From Dimorphilus gyrociliatus (Eukaryota > Annelida > Polychaeta > Dinophilidae): 64,000 nt of DNA. Position 1 is the first letter of the stretch. The number at the start of each line of letters is the position of its first letter. This document shows positions 1 to 11,500 of this stretch, in pieces. Where the stretch lies: the NCBI GenBank assembly GCA_904063045.1, contig CAJFCJ010000070.1, positions 200,785-264,784 of the forward strand, in the 5' to 3' direction. The translations under genes were made by a program, and so were the position numbers. The notes below the pieces were generated by a model. That model saw only the letters and a program-made list of their open reading frames with translations, ran no database searches and was not told the origin of the DNA.

Positions 1-275
1 CAAATGATTTCTATTTTTTATAGTATTGCTCTGATATGACAAAAATTATTCAAACACTTTATAATACAAAGTTTCAAGATGATTATGCTCTTTTTTCAAG
101 ATATCTTTACAATTGTTATACAATTCATTATGAACAATATAAAGTAAGAAATATACTTCAAATTGAATCAAACAGCTGTAATATTTGGACAAAAGTTTTT
201 GTTTGTCATAAACTACCAAGTATGTCATTTTTACAACTTCAAATATGTCTTATGTTAAAATTTATACTTTACAGG

Positions 276-3200
276 AATTAGTAGTTATAATGAATTAATG
301 GACAATTTAGTGCAACCTCAGATTATACAATGTCCTCAAAATTCATTTTTATGTTCAAATGATCAAGTTTGTATATCAAATATCTATTTATGTGATGGAC
401 AATATGACTGCTCTCTGAAAGAAGATGAGATGAACTGTAATGAAGAGTTGATAATTCAATACTTTCATTGTCTACATTCCACAATGCAAATACAATATCA
501 GTTTGTGTGCGATTTTATTAAAGATTGTCCTGATGGTTCAGATGAAATGCTTTGTGGTTTGTTTAGTTTGCAATTATTTTAATCAATAGTATATTCTCTC
601 TTTCTAATTGACAGAAAATAAAGAATGTGCAGAAAATTTCCAGTAATATATCATACATCTTTTTGAATTAAAAATAGTTTTCTTTACATTTTAAACAGAT
701 ACTGTTTAAATCATCAATGCATATCTAAACACCAATTCCATAATGATGAAAGAAACTGTTATGATGGGAGTGATGAAAACTTCTTCTATATTCAAGAAAA
801 CCAGAACAGATTCCAAACTGGTATAAACAAAACAGAGAAAGATAGATACTAAAAATTAAAATCAACTTCAAATAGCTCATTTTAAATTTTTCACAGTGCC
901 TCCAAAAACTTGTAATAATAAAATACTTCCCAAAAATTTCATTTGTGATTTTAGAGTAGACTGTATAAATGAAATTGATGAAACACCACAAAATTGTTAT
1001 CAACCCTGGCATGACCCTATAAAACAGTGTTTTTACAACATACCAAGTTGTTGAAAATGATCACAATTTTTTGACTTTTCACTAATCTTAATTAACATCT
1101 ACTTTATGATCAACATATAAATCCAAAATGATCATTTTCAACAGTTACCGAAAATTGTCATTTAAAATATGACTCTTTGGGTAATATGCGAACAAGGCCA
1201 CATTTTCCATTTCATAATCTATTCATGTGTAATTTATCATTTTGTAATGAGGGTGAATATCTGTGTTATTTGGAAAGGTTTTGCATATCAATTCAACAAT
1301 TTTGTGATGGAATCAATCATTGTTTCCATGGTGATGATGAAATTTATTGTGGTAAGCAATCAACAAACAGTTTTCACTTAAGGACAAGTTTGACTACACA
1401 AAATATATGAAAAACAGATGAATTCAAACCCAAAGGATTTTTTAAATGTAAAAATGAAAAGCATTATATTTTAATGGAAAAAGTTTGCAATGGCATCATA
1501 GATTGTTTACATGGCAGTGATGAGCTGTTATGTTTGCAACCAAAGGTTTACAATGAACTATGTAATAACAACATGACATACAGTCTTGTTTGCGAAAACA
1601 AACAACAATCAAATGAAATATGTGAACTGACAATTTTAGATGAACAAATCAAATCGTTAATCATTTTTGGAGATTTTCACATTAATTTGAAAAAACAACT
1701 ATTTTCTCTGACATTAATCAACATTCAGAATACAAAACAGAGGTTTTTTAAAATCAATTACTTCCCTAACATTGTAATTATCATTCTGAAGAATACAAGC
1801 CTTTTGAGTTGGACTACTCTGAGTGACAAGACTTCATCAAAGTTAATTCAGTACATTGATATTTCCTATAATCCAATAAGACACATTCACTTTTTAACAA
1901 AATTCAACAATAATTTGCTGAGATTTCTAGACATTTCTCACACAAAAATTACTCATTTGCATTCAAACAATTCAATTCAATTGAAAAATCTACAGATTTT
2001 TAAAGTGTCAGGAAATAAATTACAAGATATTGAAAGAAACTTCTTTGTACACTTGACAGAATTGAAAGAGTTGCATATGAATTCAACAGACTTTCCACTT
2101 GATCAGGGAAAATTTATTGTACATAAATTGCAACATATTGAAAAAGTCTTTAGCATCAGTTTCAATCTATGCTGTTTGGCTTGGGCTTATGTTAAGAAAA
2201 ATATATCCTGTCTGCCACAGCCTTTACGCTTTCAAACATGTTCCAATCTTTTGGGAACAAATCTTTTGAAATTTCTCTTTTGGATTTATGGCATTGGTGG
2301 ATTCTTGGGAAATTTCTTGGCAATAACTGTTTTGCATATCTATGAAAGACAAAAGTTGGCCTACCAATCAACACTGATTGTTGGAGACTTTTTCATTTGT
2401 CTCTATATTCTCACCATTGCAATAACTGATGGCTACTATGGAGACAATTACCTTGATGATGACATCAACTGGAGATACGGCTTGATTTGTAAATATTTAG
2501 GAAGTCTAATGACTTTTGCAATTATATTGTCATCAAGTAGTCTTGTTTTATTGACACTTGAGAGAGTTTTGGTATTAAATAATATCATAAAAGACTCAAT
2601 CATTTTGGTGAAAAAGAAATTTTGGATTATATTAATAAATTTTATTGTGTCATTTGTATTGGGATATTCACCAGCTATTTTTTATCCAGTAAAAGGAATC
2701 TTTTTCAAATGACACTACTAATGGAATCTTTTTTCAGAATTTCTTTTCAAAAACACCAATTTGCTTCAATATTTATATTAAAAGAGATTCATCAAATCAA
2801 TGGTTTTTTTCATTTTTCTTTTTTGGAATATTGCTTTTATTACATATTATAGTAATAATAATTTTTATTTTTGATGAATTTTCAACAAAAAAAAAACTGA
2901 AGAAAAATTTCAAAAGCTGTAATTCTTTGCCCATTTCTTCAAAGATGGCTTTTGTAAATATTGTATTTTGGATACCATTGTCTTCTTTTTGTCTATTAAC
3001 AACATATCTTAACTTTAATGTAAACATAAATTTGCATTCTTTATTAATAATTTTACTTGTAGCATTTAATGCTATTATCCACTCATTAATATTTCTTATT
3101 GATTCATTCAATAAACACATGATATATTTAAAAGAAACTGCTAGAAAACAGAGGTTTGGTGTTTTTCCTTTTTTTTTCAATTTTATAAAAGTGGTTTTAA

Positions 3201-3328
3201 ATATTTTGAAAATTTTACACAGTCAATTAGAATTGGAGTTGAATTTTAAAAAATTTATTAGAGATGGTAAGCCAATTGTTTTAATGTTCTTTTGTCAGTT
3301 TTGTTTATTTTTTTACAATCAGTCATAG
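276..3328 (+). CDS. LDLa-LRR-seven-transmembrane receptor gene, frameshifted
   Basis: Multi-exon gene for a relaxin-receptor/GRL101-like receptor. About six LDL-receptor class A modules are visible as Cys-rich pieces ending in D-x-S/D-D/E-x-x-x-C: near 331-441, 474-555, 700-805, 897-1010, 1237-1354 and 1430-1540, the first four on separate small exons. The long exon 1474-2712 continues with leucine-rich repeats (about residues 95-235) and then transmembrane helices 1-4, including a TM3 end reading LLTLERVL in place of DRY. Helices 5-7 continue from about 2705 to 3328 in the next frame, TM7 carrying NAIIHS in place of NPxxY. The one-base shift falls in a T run near 2700, so it is either a sequencing indel or a real break. 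No signal-peptide exon was identified. By analogy it would sit in the plasma membrane and signal through G proteins. The ligand is unknown. Confidence 0.75.
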
Positions 3329-4036
3329 AATTTTATAACAATGCCTTTTCAAATCATATCACTTGCAATTTCAACTATAGTTTATTCGAAACTTTTGATG
3401 AGAAGAAATATAATTTTGATTGTTTAAAAATCTTTAAACTTTCTAAAAGTGTTATCAAGTCAATAGAGCTTTTATTTAAAAGTTCCATTTGCTTTGCAGA
3501 TCAAATTTATATTAAAAACATAAAGATTAATGTAATAAATTATTATACTTTTTATAAATTCAAGTGTGTTTTTGTTTGGTTTTTTTAATTTCAGTGCTTG
3601 TTCTACTTTTAGACAAAAGCAAAGAATTATGTTGTAATTATAGAAAATCTAAGAAATTTCTCTGTTGAAGATTCTCAAAAGAACATTTTTCAATATGGAT
3701 TATTTTTAAGGGAATTGCTTGAAAATATTAAAAAACATATATAAATAAGAAATATATGTTATGTTTACAAAAATTTTTGTGTTTGCTTATCTATAAAATG
3801 AGGTCTTGTGTAATGTTTTATTTTTAAAAATTAAATCAAAAACAGTTATGTTTAAAATCGAAACTAGATCTGTTAAACTTAAGATCATTCATGATTCAAT
3901 ATATATTATTAGCTATATTCTGAAAGAGATATTGATATTTAGACTTTAGATATAAATGAACTTTAGAATAACTTCTATTTCGTGGCAATTATAATGGTCC
4001 AACTTTATAAACTCTTTCATTTCGTAGAATAAGATT
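3329..4036. other. AT-rich intergenic stretch
   Basis: Downstream of the receptor. Short open frames between 3330 and 3590 look compositionally coding-like but match nothing I recognise. From 3960 to 4060 there are three imperfect copies of a motif like ACTTTAGAA..CTCTATTTCGTAGG, which lead into the LTR-like repeat. Confidence 0.4.
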
Positions 4037-4651
4037 CTAGAACTTTAGAAAGAACTCTATTTTGTAGGAAATAGATTGTTTGCCCATAGAAGATGGAGCC
4101 ACTATGCAATTAACAAAGGAACAAAGAATATAGAAAAGATGCATGTGAAATTTGTTACATCTTAGGCAATACCAGATGCTACTGAAGAAGGCCTGTGTTG
4201 CAGTGGCACATGTTGGCCATATGGTGTTCATCTCATCATTGTATTCTATATGTGTGATATAATAGTTTTTCATATTTTTGTTACTTGTGGATTATGAGAC
4301 TGCTATATTTTTCCCTCCTAATCCTTTGACCAATTGAACCCAAGCTTTGGGAAATGTATAAGAGGAAATACATTTCCCCAGCTTGTCAGTTCAGTTCTTT
4401 AACTGTTAGCTAGCTGTTTAAACTTACTTATTTAGAACTAGAAACTCATTCACTGAATGCATAACCTTTGGACGAAATACTGGTGTTTTGTTGTTTAATT
4501 TCTACCAAAATTACATTTGTTGATACTGATTGTGGACGAACTTAAATGGTTCTATAGAACCAGTACTTTGGTCAGTTCATCAATCAGTCAAAATGATGAA
4601 TATTGCTCTGAAGAAGCAGAAATTCCTACAATTACAATACAGCAAAGTACA
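4037..4651 (+). repeat. Family-B2 LTR-like repeat upstream of a MULE transposase gene
   Basis: Clear similarity from about 4150 to 4651 to the solo LTR at 22185-22728 (for example TTTAGAACTAGAA, GGACGAAATACTGGTGTTTTG, and the end CAAAGTACA), and over its whole length to the minus-strand repeat at 46433-46985. The 5' part differs from the B1 LTR, so I treat it as a subfamily. It ends at 4651, exactly where MULE-like coding begins. The left border is approximate. Confidence 0.65.
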
Positions 4652-5893
4652 AGAAGAAAAGAAGTGTGGTCAAGACAAAATGAAAATTTATTTCTCAAAT
4701 GCAATTTGGAACACAAAAGGAAAAATAATTTAGAAGTGGATATTAAAGTGAAAACAGATTTGAAAATTGTTTGCAAAAGTGATAATAAAACATCTGGAAG
4801 AAGCATTGCTGAAAAAGTTCTTCTATCCTATGAACCCAATGCAACTTGTCTTCCTGATATCAACTATTTGAAGAGAATGGCAAACTCAAATAGACAAAAG
4901 TTTAGGCCAGTGGAACCTAAAGTGTACAACTTTAATTTAGATGAAACATTTTTGCCTGATGAATTTTTGCAGAAAGATATTTGTGAAAATGGAGAAAGAA
5001 TTTTAATCTTTGCAACAAACCATCAGCTGAATTTATTATCAAAATCCAACTGTTGGTACATTGATGGTACTTTCAAGATTGTAAAAGAACCATTTTATCA
5101 ACTTGTCACTATTCACTCATTTGTTAAGAAGAGTGGTGATATGAAGCAAGTTCCTCTTGTTTTTATTTTTCTGACTTCAAAGCATACCAAAGCATACTTA
5201 CAAGCATTTCAAGTAAATATTTCATATTATCTCTTCAAAAGTGATGATAAATAAAGTTGCTTTTTTGTAGCATATCAACAATCTTATCAATGATTTTCAT
5301 CCAAAAAGAATTACAATGGATTTTGAAAAAGGACTATGGAAAGCATTATCAAAAGTATATCCCCTCACTGAATTTCAAGGTTGTGTATTTCATTTCACAC
5401 AAGCAGTATACAGGAAAATACAAGTCAGTTACATTCAAATATATATAACATTATCTATTAAATAACTTATATTATTGAGTAGGCTCTTGGCTATGTAAAG
5501 AAATACAAAGAAAAAGGAAATGATTGGAAAGATTTCAGAAAATTGATGGCTCTGCCATTCTTGCCAGCACATATTATTCAACCAACATTTGACAGCATAA
5601 ATGCAGAACTTTGTGAAAAAAATAGATTTTTGGACCTGCTGCAATACTTCCAAACAAACTGGATCAAAAATAAATTATGGAAACCAAATAACTGGTCAGT
5701 TTTTGGTTTGTCTATTAGGACCAATAATGATTGTGAAGGATGGCATCAAAGAATGAATAGTAAGCTGCCTGCTAAAGGTTCTTTTTACATGCTGGTTGAT
5801 GAGCTAAAAAAAGAGTCTGAGTTGATTGCAGTTTATGAGAAATTACTGTCAGAAAAAAGGATTTACAAACATCAATTCGCACCCCAACTCTAG
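4517..5893 (+). CDS. MULE-type transposase-like gene with LTR-encoded N terminus
   Basis: Three exons by my reading: 4517-5212, 5271-5423 and 5483-5893 (58- and 59-bp GT..AG introns, phase 0), giving about 419 residues. Exon 1 holds the first catalytic Asp in WYIDGTFKIV; exon 2 the second in MDFEKGLWKAL plus a C-x-F-H pair; exon 3 the Glu in RTNNDCEGWH. This is the DDE pattern of Mutator-like (MULE) transposases. The first 45 residues are read from the family-B LTR, up to IPTITIQQST, and no FLYWCH zinc finger is present, unlike the copy at 28657. Compared with that copy the C terminus is cut short by a TAG at 5891. Exon 2 is 153 bp in both copies, which supports the gene model. It may encode a transposase remnant or a transcribed chimera. 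Confidence 0.7.
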
Positions 5894-6523
5894 AAAATCT
5901 TATATCAAAGATTTTTTTGAAATTCAAAAACAATATATGACAAGAAATGAGAAAAATTTCGATTTAGCTCTATTCAAACTGATGAAAATCAATTATACCC
6001 TGCTTAGTTTGGCAATAATGGAACTTTAACTTGAACTTTAATGCTAAGCCAGAAGATTATGCAGAAATGAACAGACTTATTGGGGAAGTTAACAAAAAAC
6101 AATTTCATTTCTTCTCACAAGTTCAAATTCATTAGATGGTGGAAATTTTTAAAACAAAATGCTTGAGCAAGGTCAAATAAGCAACTGATGACTTTTTCCT
6201 ATCATGACATTTTCTGTCACTTCCCAATACATAATCTATTTGGAATCTACTGGTGCTTGAAAGCATTTCAAAATATATTATGATCAAATATTATAATGAA
6301 CAGGGGAAGAATTGAACAAACAAATGATCATAGCCAAATAGAAATGATAAAACTCAGTAGAGGATATGATTTAAAAAGTTTTACCATTGGGGAGCTCTAA
6401 TTATTTGAAATTTTTCAATTGTTGTAAACAATAAACTCAGGATAGACAATTGAATTGAAAAACTGCAAAACTACCAAATATTTCTCTATTTGTAATCATT
6501 TGGTACAATATACATTATATATT
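5894..6523 (+). other. Decayed 3' flank of the MULE gene
   Basis: Out-of-frame remnants of the transposase C terminus continue to about 6030 (an open piece at 5826-6029). The rest is AT-rich with no recognisable gene. Confidence 0.4.
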
Positions 6524-7476
6524 TGTACTTTGTTGTATTGTAATTGTAGGAAGTCCTAGCTCCTCACTATCAAATTCGTCCTCTCCAATCATTTACCAAT
6601 GTGCCAAAGTACTGGTCCAAATGGAACCTTTCAAGTTCGTCCACAAGTAGTCTTAATAAATGTAATTCCAGTAAAAATTAACCAACAAACACCAGTATTT
6701 CATTCAAAGAATATGTATTTGAGTAAATGAGTTTCTAGTTCTAAACAAGCAAGTTTGAACAACCAGCTGATGGTTAGAAAACTGAACTGACTACTGTTAA
6801 ATTTGTAGGGTTTATATACTTTTCCAATAGTTCACAGTTCACAGATAAAAATATTCACACAAACAAATGTAACAATTTGGATAAAGGGAAAGTTCAAATA
6901 TACTTCCATGTTTGTTACTTTTTCTTTATCTTGGAGAACTTTTGCTCCCTATTTTAGTAGGTCAGAAAGTTGCCTAAGATGTAACAATTATTAATAGAAG
7001 TTGGATTGATTCCAAAACACAAAAATAGGAAAAGGTCAACTTGATGCCATTTTAATATACAACAAATTATTAATAATAATTGTTTGTGTAAGATAATATG
7101 TTTCTGTGTAAAGGACTGGTAGGATAAAAGTATTAAACTTAATCATTCAATATAGTATTGTGCATACAATACTGTTCAAAAGTGACAATAATCTAAAAGC
7201 TCCAAATATAAATAGAATAGTGGAAGATATAATTAATATTCATTAAATATGATGTGTATAATAATTTGGGTTAACATCTAAGTTGTAAAATACTTTTACA
7301 ACTTAGTTTAAATAGTGTATGTTGTAGTTTTAGGTGTGTAGAGTACTCTATAATACTCTTTCAATATTGCTTTCCATTGATGAATGAAATGTAACAATTT
7401 GGGTGTATTGTGTGAATTTGTGAGCCTGGTTACGAGCTTATGTGTTTAGTACTTACAAACTGCCTAAATGTGTACA
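6524..7476 (-). repeat. 3' LTR of element 1 (family B1), with an insertion
   Basis: Read on the minus strand it starts TGTACACATTTAGG and ends AACAAAGTACA, matching the solo LTR at 22185-22728 end to end apart from a 399-bp insertion. It begins right after a purine-rich tract (AAAGGAGTGGGATG) that follows the env stop of element 1, as expected of a 3' LTR. A TATA-like GTATATAAA equivalent lies in its middle. Confidence 0.8.
6990..7388. mobile_element. 399-bp insertion inside the element 1 LTR, flanked by an 11-bp duplication
   Basis: The 11-mer ATGTAACAATT occurs at 6979-6989 and again at 7389-7399. The solo LTR has it once at the same place, so the bases between are an insertion. No terminal inverted repeat, poly-A or ORF is evident. 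A small inverted motif (AGTATTGTGCATACAATACT) is inside it. Confidence 0.65.
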
Positions 7477-7490
7477 AACATCCCACTCCT

Positions 7491-8426
7491 TTAAGACCTT
7501 GCTTCCATGAAAGGTCTTGGGCTTGAAACAATCAGTGTGTCACCATCCTTTTTGAATGTTGGATAAGTTTGTAGTGGTATTTCTTCTGGTTCAGCTGTTG
7601 GGGCTGTAGGTAACTTTTCTTTTCTAGCTAAAAGCTTAGCTAGCTTGGTGAAGTGTACTCTTTTCCAGTCTTTCTTCCAAAGAAACCAAATCAGAATCCC
7701 AATTCCAATGATTATTGTTATTGGAAGAAGTATGTTGATGAGTGTTTTGTAAGGTGTCCTGGCCCATGATGAGAATATATGTTCAGTTTTAGACAAAGCA
7801 GCATCAATGCCCAAATCATTAGCAAAGTTTAAGTGCTCTTTATGTCTTGTTAAAGTGTCTTGAATGTATTCTAAAACTTGTTGAACTTGTTGTTGCTTCT
7901 TACCAACATCCTCTTTTATACCAAGCTGTATTAACTCAGTAAGTCTAGCAACCTCTAATTTTGGTTCTTCAATTTCATTGCTTATTTTCATTCTGATTGA
8001 TTGTGCTGCTGCAGTTTGAAATCTGCATCCTTTCTTTGTGTAATAGATGAATGTTTTCTTTCCAGAATACATTGCATGTTGATTGTGTTCAATGTCCAGT
8101 GGGTTTTTCTTAATTTTGAACAGGTGTTGTGTTTGGTCACAACCTCCATATCTTATATCTTCTTTTGTTATGTGGTAAGCATGATGGAGTATTGGATCAA
8201 CTGAGAATAAGAGATCTTTATACTTGATGAGAAATTCTTTGGAGCATAATCCACTTTTGGTGATAATTGTTGTATCACACACTACTTGAACTGATTTTAA
8301 TTCTGTACAAGTATTTAAGGTTGTTAGATCACCAAGCCATGTACTGTGCATTCCATGCTTAGATCCAAGTATTGTTGGTAGTTGAGGTGCCAATGGTGTG
8401 AGTAATGCTACCATCTTGTTTCTCAT
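7491..8426 (-). CDS. Envelope-like protein, C-terminal part (element 1)
   Basis: About 311 residues in the same frame as the upstream ORF, separated from it by a TGA at 8520-8522, so it is a continuation and not an independent gene. A strongly hydrophobic helix at about residues 228-248 is followed by basic residues and a cytoplasmic tail of about 60 residues, as in a type I membrane glycoprotein. A heptad-like Gln-rich stretch (KKQQQVQQVLEYI) precedes it. It aligns along its length with 20642-21346 of element 2 (shared GCRF, EPK.E.ARL). It is an old retroviral-type env; I could not place it in a known env family. Confidence 0.7.
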   Translation of the reverse strand: MRNKMVALLTPLAPQLPTILGSKHGMHSTWLGDLTTLNTCTELKSVQVVCDTTIITKSGLCSKEFLIKYKDLLFSVDPILHHAYHITKEDIRYGGCDQTQHLFKIKKNPLDIEHNQHAMYSGKKTFIYYTKKGCRFQTAAAQSIRMKISNEIEEPKLEVARLTELIQLGIKEDVGKKQQQVQQVLEYIQDTLTRHKEHLNFANDLGIDAALSKTEHIFSSWARTPYKTLINILLPITIIIGIGILIWFLWKKDWKRVHFTKLAKLLARKEKLPTAPTAEPEEIPLQTYPTFKKDGDTLIVSSPRPFMEARS

Positions 8427-8519
8427 AATGAATTCTTTGCATAGAAGTTGTGATACTTGTTTGAAAACTGTTTGTAAATTTTGGAAATTTTTATCAATGT
8501 TATTTAATAAAGCAGATGT

Positions 8520-11500
8520 TCAAATAGCATCTGCTATGTCTATTTTGTGAAATTTTGGCATCTGTATGCTTTCTGATACTCTTCTCCTCCATTCATGCTT
8601 CTTTGGTGTTCTTTGCAAAAGTGTAAATTTTCCATTTGCTTGATGTGTTTGAAATTGTTTATCTTTTGGACTTTGGTACCAAGTGTCCAGTCTTGGTAAG
8701 GGATTGAAACTAATTTTCTTCTTGTTGAGTTCAAAATCTTCTGCTTTTGCCATTCTATCAGGTTCCATTTTGGTTGTTTTCAACATTTTGAGTATGTATT
8801 TGTTGTTAATATCCCATATATCAGGTGAGATTATTTCTCTGACCATCCAGGTCCTAACCAGTGGTGTTACATGATTTTTGATCAGCATATGATAAGTCTT
8901 GTCACCATCTCTATACCAATCATTATAGGTTAGTATATTTTGTATTTCTGTATTATTTGCTTTTCTCAAAGTTGATATCTTTCCATCATAATTCTGCAAT
9001 CTTGCAACTTCTTTGTTTGAAATGATTTTATATTTGATATCTGCCATCATTCTGTTATCAGCATAATTTGAATTTGTAAGATCAGTTCTTAATAAGTCGT
9101 ATTCCTTCTGGGGTACTAAAATTCTTGTTCCAGGACCACCATATCCTTTGATATATCTATCTTGATAAGGTAAATCCATTATTGCATAGTTGGGACATGA
9201 AAAATATCCTCCAAGCTTAATGCACTCTACATTGTAGGATACTGCTTTCCATGGGGATTCATGACCAAGGAGATTTTGTCCTTTCTGAGGATTGAAAATG
9301 ATAATGGAATCCAGAGTTCTACAAAATTTATGTTTGATAGAACAGTCCTCTAAATATTCCAAGTTGGTTGTTATCTTATCCTGACTTGGGTGCCAATAAG
9401 CTTTGCCAATTTGGAGAATTGTTGTAAATTCTTCAACCACTGTTGTTCTTGGCCATTTGTAGTTTGATCCTTTGTTTTCATTGTACATTAGAAGGTTTCC
9501 TTTTTCAATGAGTTTTTGTCCATTTAAGGTCTTTTTTGACAATAACATTTTTCTGCATTGTTTGTCACTTAAGGTAAGTGTTTGTTTTTCAACTCTGTGT
9601 TTCTTTGCTCCAAAGAAGTAATGAGTGTAAAAGTTGATTCTTCTCTTTACCAAACACTTAACAGCTTGTATTGCCAAATTATCAGCTTTAATTTCATAAA
9701 TATTTGCCATTATTTTGGTCATTTGTTTAGTTTTGAATGTGCAAATTGGTTCATCAGCCAGATCAAATGACTGATGTACTTGTTGCCCTTGACAGAATTG
9801 TACTGAAGGAAGCATTCTCACAGTTATGTTTGCTTTTGTTATTGATACATTTCCCTGAACCAAGTTTAATAAGCATAGCGCTAGCAGAGTGTAAACAATG
9901 GATCCTCTTATAGGAAGTGTTCCAACTTTCCTTTCTTGTTTCTCTACCTTGAGTGTGTTAACTCTAGTTGGTTGTTTGTTAGCCAATCTTAGTCTACTAG
10001 CATGGTAGAATTTTCTTTTGCCATTTAATATTTTCAATTCATAAAGACATTTTGTAGTATCAGTAGCAGTTACAATGTATGGTCCACTCCATTTGCTTGT
10101 ATTTATTCTATTCATTCCTTGACCAATGTGTTCATTTTTTATGTGTACCCATTCACCAATTTGGTAAGTTGGGGGTTTTCTTGTGATAGTTTTGTTTACT
10201 CTATCTCTATATGCCTTCTTTTTCATGACAGATTTGCACAATGCAGTTGCTCTTATTTCTTCCATATCATGCTTTCTATCAAATAGAAATTTTGTTGTTG
10301 GTTCTAATCTTGGAACTTCCATTAACAAATCTAAGACATTCCTATTCTTCAATCCAAATAATATTTCATGTGGAGTTTTGCCTGTGCTTCCCACTGGAAT
10401 TTGGTTTAAGCATGTTTGAATTATTGGTAATTGTCTTGTCCAATCTGTTAATTGTTCCATAACTACATGTTTATGTAGTGCTCTGCGAATTTCCAAATTC
10501 TTTCTTTCTACCATTCCATTACTTTGGCTATGGAATGCTGTTGTTTTTATTTTCCTTATTCCCATTGATGTAACCATCTCTGTAAATATTTCCCCCAGAA
10601 AATTCCGTCCTTGGTCTGTGAGAATTTCTTCTGGAATACCAAATATTGGAAAGTAGTTAAAAAACAAGTGTTTTGATATTTCTTCAGCTGTCTGAGTTTT
10701 TAATGGAAATAGATTTGTAAATCTTGACATGTGATCTATAATGACAAGTATGTATTTGTAAGATTCATGTCCTGTTAGTGGTCCCATTATGTCCATTGCA
10801 ATTCTTTGCATTGGTAGAGTTGGATGGGGTGTTTCAACCAATAGATGTTTGTTTCCAGGTGCTCTTAATTGTTCACAGAATTTGCAATTGTTTATATGGT
10901 CTTTAATTGTTTTCTTAAGTTGTGGATGCCAGAAAGCTTGTTCCAAAGTATGAATTGTTATGTCTACACCATAGTGTTCAAATATTTGATGTTGATGTAT
11001 TTGGTTCAGTAGGTTTGTTAAAGTTAGTAGTGGAATTACCAGTAATGGTTGACAACCATTCAGATACCATACTAAATCATCTTTGACAAACATATGTTCA
11101 ATAAAATTTTTGTATTCCTTGAACATTTCAACATCAATATTTGCTCCTTCCAATTTTTCTACAATTTTCATTAGCGTGTCATCCAAAACTTGTTCAGTGT
11201 AGAAGTTTATCTCAACAGGTTTATTTTTTAATTTCATGACCTGTAATTTTTTGTCATCTGCTTCTTCATCATAACCATCATTATTGTCTAAAATGTCATC
11301 CAAACAATCAGCTAAGTCTTCTAAATCTTCTGTATCAATATAAAAGCATTTAAGCATATCCTTTCTTTCTGCTAATTGTGGAATTGTATTGCCATTTTGT
11401 TTTTCTTCATTTAGTCTTTCCTTTAGTAAATTTCGGAAATCAATAACTTCATCAGTTTCTCCAATTCTGGATATCCAGTCTGCTCTGTTGGTTCTTCCAG

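Noticed and set aside
6524-7476. Family-B repeats at 4.0-4.65 kb and 6.5-7.5 kb as long terminal inverted repeats of a MULE
   Set aside because: They are in inverted orientation around the MULE gene, but family B behaves as an LTR: the solo copy at 22185-22728 has a perfect 5-bp target duplication and TG..CA ends, and the 7476 end follows the polypurine tract of element 1.
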